64,000 bases of DNA from Aureimonas endophytica. GTDB taxonomy: Bacteria; Pseudomonadota; Alphaproteobacteria; Rhizobiales; Rhizobiaceae. Within the stretch, counting starts at the first letter, position 1. Every line of letters starts with the position of its first letter. The stretch covers positions 248,001 to 312,000 of the forward strand of contig NZ_BMIQ01000001.1 of assembly GCF_014642635.1 (NCBI RefSeq). Direction: 5' to 3'. Of this stretch, positions 11,270-17,224 are shown piece after piece. Both the position numbers and the translations under genes were made by a program. Under the pieces are notes generated by a model. The model made no database searches and was not told the DNA's origin. It saw only the letters and a list, made by a program, of their open reading frames with translations.

Positions 11270-11821
11270 GTGATCTTCGAGAAGACTCATCTCAACGGCG
11301 CCTGGCTGATCGATCTGGAGCCGCGGGGCGATCACCGCGGCTTCTTCGCCCGCGCCTATGACACGGCGGAATTCGCGCGACATGGGCTGGTCGCCGACTA
11401 TCCGCAGACCAACACCTCCTTTTCGGCCTTTCGCGGCACGCTGCGTGGACTGCATTTCCAGCATGGCGAAGCGGCGGAGGCGAAGCTGATGCGCTGCATT
11501 CGCGGCACGATGCTGAGCATCATCGTCGATCTGCGCGGCGGTTCGCCGACCTATCTCCAGCACGGGCTTTTCGAGCTCTCAGTGGAGAACCGGCGCCAGC
11601 TCTACGTGCCGCCCGGCTTCGCCAATGCCTTTCTCACGCTGACCGACGATGTCGAGGTCGTCTATCCGGTGTCGCAGCCTTACGCCCCCGGCGCGGAAGG
11701 GGGCGTGCGCTACGACGATCCCCGCCTCGGCATCCGGCTGCCGATCGAGGTGACGACGATTTCCGACAAGGACAGGAATTGGCCGCTGCTTGCCGAAGGG
11801 GCGCCGCCGATCTTCGCGTGA
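11270..11821 (+). CDS. rfbC: dTDP-4-dehydrorhamnose 3,5-epimerase-like protein
   Basis: This cupin-fold epimerase acts on nucleotide-linked 4-keto sugars. It has 183 residues, the usual length. The family signatures are present: RGDHRGFFAR, then TLRGLHFQ containing the catalytic His, KLMRCIRG, and VPPGFANAF near the second active-site element. The start is GTG. With rfbF but no rfbA/B/D nearby, the true substrate may be a CDP-linked 4-keto sugar rather than dTDP-rhamnose. The symbol reflects family membership rather than proven substrate. Confidence 0.86.
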   Translation: MIFEKTHLNGAWLIDLEPRGDHRGFFARAYDTAEFARHGLVADYPQTNTSFSAFRGTLRGLHFQHGEAAEAKLMRCIRGTMLSIIVDLRGGSPTYLQHGLFELSVENRRQLYVPPGFANAFLTLTDDVEVVYPVSQPYAPGAEGGVRYDDPRLGIRLPIEVTTISDKDRNWPLLAEGAPPIFA

Positions 11822-11865
11822 GGCGGAGCGGCGACGGCGCGGCGGAACGAGGAGGAGGGCGCGCG

Positions 11866-12969
11866 GTGGCGGATGTCGATGTGCTCGTGGTCGGGGCGGG
11901 AGTCGTCGGTCTGGCGATCGCGGCGGGTCTCGCCGAGACCGGACAGGATGTCCTGATCGTCGATGCCGAGACCAGCTTCGGCTTCGGCACCAGCTCGCGC
12001 AACAGCGAGGTCATCCATGCCGGGATCTACTATGCCGGCACGCCGCTGAAGGAACGGCTCTGCGTGCGCGGCCGGGAGCTGCTCTACCGCTTCTGCCAGG
12101 AGAATCACGTCCCGCATCGGGCGATCGGCAAGCTCGTCTTCGCGGCGACGGCGGCGCAGACCGCCGATCTCGACCGCATCGAGGCGAATGCGATGGCGGC
12201 CGGCGTTTCGGAACTGCGCCGCCTGACGCGAGGCGAGGCGATCGCCCTCGAACCCGAGATCGATTGCGTCGAGGCTCTCTATTCGCCCGTCACCGGCATC
12301 ATCGATTCGCACGCCTATATGCTGGCGCTCCTCGGACGGGCCGAGGCGCACGGCGCGCAGTTCGCCCGCTCAACCACGGTCACGGCGCTTTCCCGCGCGC
12401 CGGAGGGCTGGGGCGTCCATCTCGAAGACGACGGCGAGCCGGCGCTGGTCGCCCGGCAGGTCGTCAACACGGCCGGGCTGACCGCCCATCTCCTCGCTCG
12501 GCGGACCGAGGGGCTCGACCCCCGATTCGTGCCTGAGGTCCGCTACTGTCGCGGCAATTACTTCGCCTATCAGGGGCGATTGCCGTTCGAGCATCTGATC
12601 TACCCGGTTCCGGTGCCGGGAGGACTCGGCACGCATCTCACCTTCGATCTCGGCGGGGGCGGGCGCTTCGGCCCCGATGTCGAATGGATCGACGCGATCG
12701 ACTATTCCGTCGATCCGGGCCGCGCCGACAGCTTCTTCCAGGCGGCGCGACGCATCTGGCCGGCGATCGAGGCGGCAAGGCTCGCGCCGGCCTATTCCGG
12801 CATCCGCGCGAAACTGTCCGGCCCCGGCCAGCCCGCCGCCGATTTTCGGATCGAGGGGCCGAAGACCCATGGGCTCTCCGGCCTCGTCAATCTCTTCGGC
12901 ATCGAATCGCCGGGCCTGACCTCGTCTCTCGCGATCGCCGAGATGGTCAGCGGCCTGCTGCGCGACTGA
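11866..12969 (+). CDS. FAD-dependent oxidoreductase, L-2-hydroxyglutarate oxidase (LhgO)-like
   Basis: This 367-residue flavoprotein of the D-amino-acid oxidase superfamily begins with the dinucleotide-binding motif VVGAGVVGLAIA. It continues with SSRNSEVIHAGIYY, the signature of LhgO/YgaF proteins that oxidise L-2-hydroxyglutarate and feed electrons to quinone. GIESPGLTSSLAIAEMV closes the FAD site at the C-terminus. The start is GTG after GGAGGAGGGC. It is the last gene of the cluster and may be a metabolic gene riding along rather than a sugar enzyme. Its 3' end is 107 bases from the tRNA fragment. Confidence 0.83.
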   Translation: MADVDVLVVGAGVVGLAIAAGLAETGQDVLIVDAETSFGFGTSSRNSEVIHAGIYYAGTPLKERLCVRGRELLYRFCQENHVPHRAIGKLVFAATAAQTADLDRIEANAMAAGVSELRRLTRGEAIALEPEIDCVEALYSPVTGIIDSHAYMLALLGRAEAHGAQFARSTTVTALSRAPEGWGVHLEDDGEPALVARQVVNTAGLTAHLLARRTEGLDPRFVPEVRYCRGNYFAYQGRLPFEHLIYPVPVPGGLGTHLTFDLGGGGRFGPDVEWIDAIDYSVDPGRADSFFQAARRIWPAIEAARLAPAYSGIRAKLSGPGQPAADFRIEGPKTHGLSGLVNLFGIESPGLTSSLAIAEMVSGLLRD

Positions 12970-13075
12970 GCGCCCGCCGCCAAGCCCGCATCCGGCCTCT
13001 CGACGTCCCGCGCCGCCATATCGCCGGCAGCGAAGCTCGATGCGGCGAGCAACGGCTTGTTTCGATGGAGAGAAG

Positions 13076-13122
13076 TGGTGGGCGATGACAGGCTCGAACT
13101 GCCGACATCCTCGGTGTAAACG
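13076..13122 (-). tRNA. 3' half of tRNA-Val(UAC): displaced attachment-site copy
   Basis: Read on the - strand, this ends in CCA and contains a normal acceptor 3' strand (CATCGCCCACCA), a T-arm with GTTCGAG, and an anticodon loop TTTACAC followed by CGAGG. These are features of alphaproteobacterial tRNA-Val(UAC). Immediately past the anticodon loop, the sequence that should complete the anticodon stem, D-arm and acceptor 5' strand is replaced by unrelated DNA. It is therefore not a functional tRNA but the short repeat left at one end of an element inserted in the gene. Confidence 0.85.
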
Positions 13123-13276
13123 GGCGGGACCGGGCAGTTTATCCTTAAATGCGAAGGATTACGGGGGACTCTGCGTCCCCGGTGAAGGACGCCCTACGCC
13201 GCAATCCTCGCCCCCTGCGGCAGGGAGCGGGCAGGGGGAAGGAATACCGGAAATCCTTGCCGATGCACGACCCCTA

Positions 13277-13335
13277 TTTCGACCCAGGCGGTGGGTCGAA
13301 ACGTGGGTCAAGTTTATCGGATCGTGGGTCGAAAT
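13277..13335. repeat. Cluster of TGGGTCGAAA repeats near the att site
   Basis: TTTCGACCCA (13277-13286) and TGGGTCGAAA (13292-13301) form an inverted pair. GTGGGTCA (13303-13310) and GTGGGTCGAAAT (13324-13335) are further copies in the second orientation. They lie about 150-210 bases inside the element, where integrase arm-type or excisionase sites usually sit. Confidence 0.55.
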
Positions 13336-13357
13336 CGAGGGGCCGGGGCGCGCCGAC

Positions 13358-13399
13358 TTGCGTTTAAACGCAAATCCAAAAACATGATTTTAAACGCAA
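13358..13399. repeat. 16-bp palindrome plus half copy
   Basis: TTGCGTTTAAACGCAA (13358-13373) is a perfect palindrome. A second half copy, TTTTAAACGCAA, ends at 13399. This may be a binding site for a dimeric protein. Confidence 0.6.
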
Positions 13400-13434
13400 G
13401 AAGCCCCCGCGGGCGTCCGGCCGGCGGGGGCTTC
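13400..13434. terminator. Hairpin closing the left module operon
   Basis: GAAGCCCCCGC pairs with GCGGGGGCTTC around a 13-base loop. It lies 156 bases after the last - strand gene (13590). No long T tract follows on either strand. The rest of 13123-13589 holds only the repeats listed and no gene. Confidence 0.65.
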
Positions 13435-13589
13435 CTGTTCATTCCCTCGCCCTTTCGAGCGGAATCTGCTCATCGGCTCGAGCCGACCTTTGATCGCCGA
13501 CCTTCCCTCGATCGACGACCGGACCCTACGGCGCGGCCGCCGCCCGGATCAACCCGATCCTCGGATCATCCTTTCCGCTCGGTTACCCG

Positions 13590-14339
13590 TCACAGCGCCA
13601 GCAGCCCCGCATAGGGATCGTCCTCGAACAGCGGCAGGTCCGCCTCCGAGCAGCCGCCGTCTTCCTCGTACCGCTCGATCACGTGCCGAAGGAGCTGCAG
13701 CGTCTCCGCCATCATCCACATGCCGTTCCGCATCCTCCGCACCGCGACCGTCGTCTCGACCGGCGGCCGGACGAACGCCAGGATCAGCGCATCGTCGAAG
13801 ACCCTGTGGACGTGCGAGAACCTCGCTCCCTCGAGCGCGTGCGTCGTCGGGTTCGGATCGCGGACGACTTGGTCGCCTTCCCAGTCCATGCCCTCGGGCA
13901 CCAGGCGCTGGTACGTCCGCCACGCCTTCCTGATCTCGCGGAGATCCTGTGGCGACATGAGCCTGTTCCTGAGGAAGTGGCCGTCGTGCGTTCGCATGAA
14001 AGTTGCGATCGACCATCCGATCTGGTCCCAGTACTTCCGCATGCCGGAGACCGTCCAGACGGGGCCGTCCAGCTTCCTCTCGGCTCGAACGTCGGCTGCG
14101 ACGACGAGCGTGTCGCCGATCGTCTCGACCCCAAGTGTCGAATGCGCCGACAGGACGCGATCGACAGACAGGGTGAGGCGGTGGTGGTAGCGCCGGGGAC
14201 GAGGGCCCATCCACGTCCCCGAGATCGTCTCCCGGTCGCCGACGCCGATCTCAGTGTTCGGCCAGTCGGGCAGGGAGCCGAACCACCGATCTCCATTCTC
14301 CCTAAACCTGGCGACGATCTTCTTCTCGATCTCGTCCAT
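13590..14339 (-). CDS. Unknown protein, family-1 paralogue A of the element
   Basis: I do not recognise this 249-residue protein. It starts MDEIEKKIVARFRENG and ends with an acidic DDPYAGLLAL. Both ends, and a central block with RYHHRLTLSVDRVL then DTLVVAADVRAERKLDGPVW, are matched by its neighbour at 14340-15215. A weaker match is seen at 19592-20425, so the three form a family. There is no signal peptide, membrane segment or obvious catalytic motif. Its ATG directly follows the TAA of the upstream gene, so it is translationally coupled and is the last gene of the 13-gene train. Confidence 0.75.
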   Translation of the reverse strand: MDEIEKKIVARFRENGDRWFGSLPDWPNTEIGVGDRETISGTWMGPRPRRYHHRLTLSVDRVLSAHSTLGVETIGDTLVVAADVRAERKLDGPVWTVSGMRKYWDQIGWSIATFMRTHDGHFLRNRLMSPQDLREIRKAWRTYQRLVPEGMDWEGDQVVRDPNPTTHALEGARFSHVHRVFDDALILAFVRPPVETTVAVRRMRNGMWMMAETLQLLRHVIERYEEDGGCSEADLPLFEDDPYAGLLAL

Positions 14340-15215
14340 TTAGATCACCAGCAGTTCGGCGAACGGATCGTCGTCTGCCGTCAGCGGCCCGGCCTTCGCC
14401 TCCTCCGCTTCCCGTTCTTGTCGGATGACCTCCGCCACGGTCATTCCGGCGAAAAGCGTCCCGTCGGTCGCCTTGATCACCTCGACGGACCGCGCCCAGC
14501 CCAGCGGCGTCGTCCAGTGCAGATGCATGGCCGGCCGGAAGCTCGGTCCGGGGCCGAGCCGTAGGCCTTCGCGACTGCTCAGATCGGTCGCGTAGATCGA
14601 GCCGATGCAGTGACCGCTCCCGCCGATGCGTCCATCGGCGAGCCACGACTCCGCTTCGGGCATCACAATCGCCTCGCGCCGGAATCCGGCGAAATCCTCC
14701 TCGTAGATCCTGCGCTTCCGACGCAGCGCCTTCAGGAACGAGGGCAGGTCGGGGCGGCGTTCGCCGGGCGCCCGGGAAAAGAGGTGCATGCCATCCGAAG
14801 CGCGGACGACGAGGTACCAGACCTGGGAGACGCGGAAGGCGATCTTCGTCAGCCCGGAGTTCCAGTACTGCCAGGTGTTGGGCTTCAGGTCGACGCCTCG
14901 GAGGAGGTAGATTGGTGCCCCGTCCTGCTTCCTGTTCGCCACCTCTTCGGCGTCGACGAGGACCGTTCCGAGGAAGGTCTCGAAGCCGACACCCTGGACG
15001 CGCAGCGCGCCCTCGACCGTCAGCGTGAAAACGTGCCGCGAGGGTTCGTCGGCTCTGCCGGGCCGCATCCTGCGCAATTCTTCGGACCCGTAGCGGTCGT
15101 AGGAGATCGCGTCGCCGATGCGGACCTGGGATTGCTCCCACGCATCGATCCCTCGCATCTTCTTCGATCCCAGCTCGCGGAACCGCCCGACGACCTTCTG
15201 CTCCAGTTCTATCAC
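14340..15215 (-). CDS. Unknown protein, family-1 paralogue B of the element
   Basis: The protein is about 291 residues and unrecognised. The frame stays open upstream, but the GTG at 15215 overlaps the stop of the HTH gene (GTGA) and gives an N-terminus (IELEQKVVGRFRELG) that matches the start of paralogue A. Shared blocks are FTLTVEGALRV, VLVDAEEVANRKQDGAP and a C-terminal DDDPFAELLVI. The C-terminal match to A (DDPYAGLLAL) is striking and may be a docking or sorting peptide. It carries about 40 more residues than A in the middle. Function is unknown. Confidence 0.75.
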   Translation of the reverse strand: MIELEQKVVGRFRELGSKKMRGIDAWEQSQVRIGDAISYDRYGSEELRRMRPGRADEPSRHVFTLTVEGALRVQGVGFETFLGTVLVDAEEVANRKQDGAPIYLLRGVDLKPNTWQYWNSGLTKIAFRVSQVWYLVVRASDGMHLFSRAPGERRPDLPSFLKALRRKRRIYEEDFAGFRREAIVMPEAESWLADGRIGGSGHCIGSIYATDLSSREGLRLGPGPSFRPAMHLHWTTPLGWARSVEVIKATDGTLFAGMTVAEVIRQEREAEEAKAGPLTADDDPFAELLVI

Positions 15216-15457
15216 GCCGCCGACTCCTCGTACCCGACGACTCGCCGCAGCCCCAGCGCCGTCAGCATCGTCTCGCCCGGCGCCCGGCGTCCGCTCACGA
15301 CGTCGCCGACGTAGCTCGGCGACAGCCCGACCTCCCGGCACCACGCGGCCCGCGATCCGACCCGGCGGCACTCGATGCGGATGAAACTTCGGACGTCGTC
15401 ATCGGTGAAAAGGACCCGTCCGAGCGCGTACTTGTGCCCAGCCTTCATCTCGGTCAT
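15212..15457 (-). CDS. Small helix-turn-helix protein (Cro/CI-like)
   Basis: The protein has 81 residues. The C-terminal half (RAAWCREVGLSPSYVGDVVSGRRAPGETMLTALGLRRVVGYE) follows the helix-turn-helix layout of XRE/Cro proteins, with the VSGRRAPGETMLTALGL segment closing the domain. The N-terminus (TEMKAGHKYALGRVLFTDDDVRSFI) is unassigned. Its ATG shares a base with the stop of the HIRAN gene (TGATG). It may autoregulate the train or control lysogeny-like decisions, which is an inference from family. Confidence 0.75.
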   Translation of the reverse strand: MTEMKAGHKYALGRVLFTDDDVRSFIRIECRRVGSRAAWCREVGLSPSYVGDVVSGRRAPGETMLTALGLRRVVGYEESAA

Positions 15458-15909
15458 CAGAACGGCACCTCCTCGTCGACGCCCCACGGCACCACCGGCT
15501 CCGGCGTCACCTCCGGCTCCTGGAGCTTCTCCGCCGGCTTCCCGATCAGCAGCACGCCCGCCGTCCGGGCCCTTCCGTCGCCTTCCCGCCAAAGGTACGC
15601 CCTCAGCGACCTGCCCGCGTCCAGGTCCGGCGCGACCAGGTCGGCGACGTGCCAGGGCAGGTGGCCGAGCCTGTGATTGTTCCGCCACCAGACGCCGACC
15701 GCAGCGGCATGTACGGGATTCTCCGGCTCCCGGACGAGCTGCAGCCGGTCGCCGCGGCGCGGCAGGACGCGGCCGCCGAGGTCGTCCTCGCGGCCGTAGC
15801 CGTGGAACTGGAGGCCGGCGATCGACACGGCCGCGTGCGGTTCACCGGCGGAGAGGCGGGGGCGCTCGATGGCAAGGTCGGTGCCGGCGAGATCGGAGAG
15901 GTCGATCAT
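15457..15909 (-). CDS. Single-domain HIRAN protein
   Basis: The protein has 150 residues. From about residue 27 it matches the HIRAN domain: a SIAGLQFHGYG strand, LVREPENPVHAAAVGVW (the family pattern is REP.NP.D..A..V), then LGHLPWHVADLVAPDLD. In eukaryotic HLTF and Rad5 this domain binds DNA 3' ends or damaged DNA. Bacterial copies are often small and stand alone in phages and islands. ATG at 15909 was chosen because it overlaps the preceding stop (ATGA). The open frame continues upstream without a good start. The tail (EVTPEPVVPWGVDEEVPF) is proline- and acid-rich. A role in DNA repair or replication of the element is an inference. Confidence 0.82.
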   Translation of the reverse strand: MIDLSDLAGTDLAIERPRLSAGEPHAAVSIAGLQFHGYGREDDLGGRVLPRRGDRLQLVREPENPVHAAAVGVWWRNNHRLGHLPWHVADLVAPDLDAGRSLRAYLWREGDGRARTAGVLLIGKPAEKLQEPEVTPEPVVPWGVDEEVPF

Positions 15910-16271
15910 GGCGACGACCTGTCTTTCCGGTCCGAACCTTTCAGCGCCTGGCAGCGGGTCTCCCGCGGACCGAACCGCCACAACGGCCACCATTTGTCTG
16001 CCCCGTCCGGATCGAACAGCCATTCCTCGGGATCGCCTTCGTGACGCACGAGCACGAGGTGGTGCGTCGCCAGCGTCTCGTCCGACAGGTCCCGGGGATC
16101 GGTGAAGACGTTCGCCCGGAGCCAGGCCGCGTAGGCCGCATCGGACGACCCGCTCCACATGTCCAGGGCGATGAACTCGTCGAAGGTCAGCGGCGGCAGG
16201 ATGAGGACATCTTTCCAGTCGACCTCGTCGACACGGCCAGCGAATTCCGTCGGGATCAGGATCTTCCGCAT
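15906..16271 (-). CDS. Unknown 121-aa protein
   Basis: The sequence begins MRKILIPTEFAGRVDEVDW and is rich in Trp and acidic residues (ALDMWSG, DKWWPLWRFG near the C-terminus). I see no membrane segment or known domain. The start at 16271 shares a base with the stop of the upstream 67-aa gene and the stop overlaps the HIRAN start, so it is inside the coupled train. Weak resemblance to small phage proteins of unknown role only. Confidence 0.65.
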   Translation of the reverse strand: MRKILIPTEFAGRVDEVDWKDVLILPPLTFDEFIALDMWSGSSDAAYAAWLRANVFTDPRDLSDETLATHHLVLVRHEGDPEEWLFDPDGADKWWPLWRFGPRETRCQALKGSDRKDRSSP

Positions 16272-16474
16272 CACTGGTGCTCCTTCAGATACCGCCTGAT
16301 TGCAGCCCGGACGTTGAGTGAAGCGCGTCCGAAATCGTCTCCGTGGCCGTGGGGAAGCTTCGTGACGACGTGTCCCTCGATGCGGACGAGGACATGCCTC
16401 TTCCGGGGTTCGAGGCTCCAAGGAAGGCGGCAGGCGTTCAGCTCTCTGGCGACGAGCGGATCGAGGCGGATCAC
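16271..16474 (-). CDS. Small basic protein, 67 aa
   Basis: The start is GTG, overlapping the previous stop (GTGA). The protein is strongly basic. A block with LEPRKRHVLVRIEGHVV followed by LNVRAAIRRYLK recalls the small KRH...V.G...N...IRR proteins common in rhizobial prophages, some loosely similar to HicA-type mRNA interferases. The match is by eye and weak. No partner antitoxin is apparent. Confidence 0.6.
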   Translation of the reverse strand: MIRLDPLVARELNACRLPWSLEPRKRHVLVRIEGHVVTKLPHGHGDDFGRASLNVRAAIRRYLKEHQ

Positions 16475-16575
16475 GACAGCATCCCCGCGACGACGAGGAC
16501 GCAGAGCGCGTACGCGGCGGCGTAGCCGAGCCAGATCCAGCCGGCGGGGGTGAGACGGTAGCGGTACCGGGTCAT
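16471..16575 (-). CDS. 34-aa single-pass membrane peptide
   Basis: A short gene with ATG at 16575 overlaps the stop of the upstream gene (ATGA), and its own TGA overlaps the next GTG. The N-terminus is basic (MTRYRYRLTPAG) and is followed by one hydrophobic stretch, WIWLGYAAAYALCVLVVAGML. The chain of overlaps on both sides is the main argument that it is translated. The role is unknown. It could be a holin-like or regulatory micropeptide. Confidence 0.6.
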   Translation of the reverse strand: MTRYRYRLTPAGWIWLGYAAAYALCVLVVAGMLS

Positions 16576-16808
16576 GCCGTCACCGCCTTCCTAGCCTTCG
16601 CCTCCGCAGCCCGCCTCGCCCGCCGGTTCGGCGCCCGTGGCGTCCGCGACGCAGGCCCCTCGACGAGCGCGAATTCGCGGATGCGCCGGCCGTCCGGGCC
16701 TCGCCTGGGAGCCGGTTTGCTCGTCAGGTCGACGTAGGCGCCATCGAGTTTTCGGACGAGGAGATCGCCGGCGGGCTTCAGCCGCAGCGCGTTCGGGAAC
16801 GGCCTCAT
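16572..16808 (-). CDS. Small basic protein, 78 aa
   Basis: It starts MRPFPNALRLKPAGDLLVRKLDG. The C-terminal third is nearly all Arg, Ala and Lys, suggesting nucleic-acid contact. It begins by a 4-base overlap with the zinc-ribbon gene (ATGA) and ends by overlap with the 34-aa gene. The longer open frame upstream is a shadow of the zinc-ribbon gene. No family recognised. Confidence 0.65.
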   Translation of the reverse strand: MRPFPNALRLKPAGDLLVRKLDGAYVDLTSKPAPRRGPDGRRIREFALVEGPASRTPRAPNRRARRAAEAKARKAVTA

Positions 16809-17224
16809 GCCCCGCCTCCCGCCGCGTCCGCTTTCGGCGGCTCGTCCGCCCATTGCGCGACCATGCGCTTCGTCAGCATGACGTCCTCCGGCCGCCCCCC
16901 GGCGGCGCGGAGACCAGTCGCGAAGGCGGACACCAGGAGCCTCCGCACGCGTCCCTTGCTCGGGCGCTCGGCGAGGAGCGCTTCGAGGCGCTCGCGTTCG
17001 GACCTCTCGCTGACCCGCCACATCGGCGTCGTGCAGTTCGGGCAATCGACGCTCTCCCCGGTCTCGACCGGCACCGGACCATCGGGGCCGGTGGCTTCGA
17101 AACGCTGTTCGGCGCCGCAACGAGGGCACCGGCGGAGTCCGGGCACGCACACGTCGTCCTCGAGGCGCCTGATGCGGACCATTGCATCGACCCATCGGTC
17201 GAAGTCGCTTTTCGGGCGGTCCAT
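16805..17224 (-). CDS. Zinc-ribbon protein, 139 aa
   Basis: Two CxxC pairs, CPRCGAEQ and CPNCTTPMW, lie about 30 residues apart near residues 34-65 and form a probable zinc ribbon. The rest (SERERLEALLAERP and a C-terminal segment with VMLTKRMVAQWADEPP) is helical and charged. ATG at 17224 shares a base with the stop of the HAD gene (TGATG). Phages encode similar small zinc proteins, some of which modify transcription. No specific function is claimed. Confidence 0.72.
   Translation of the reverse strand: MDRPKSDFDRWVDAMVRIRRLEDDVCVPGLRRCPRCGAEQRFEATGPDGPVPVETGESVDCPNCTTPMWRVSERSERERLEALLAERPSKGRVRRLLVSAFATGLRAAGGRPEDVMLTKRMVAQWADEPPKADAAGGGA

Noticed and set aside
8206-11563. Two very long - strand frames opposite the sugar cluster
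   Set aside because: Same artefact: they lie opposite clear enzymes with full catalytic motifs and have no ribosome sites.
6449-13301. Shared TTTCGACC/GGTCGAAA core between the inverted repeat at 6449 and the repeats near the att site
   Set aside because: The match is only about 8 bases and such GC-balanced words are frequent. I do not treat it as evidence of a second attachment site.
13040-13387. + strand frame running through the tRNA fragment
   Set aside because: The beginning is the antisense of a tRNA, a well-known false protein. The remainder spans repeats.
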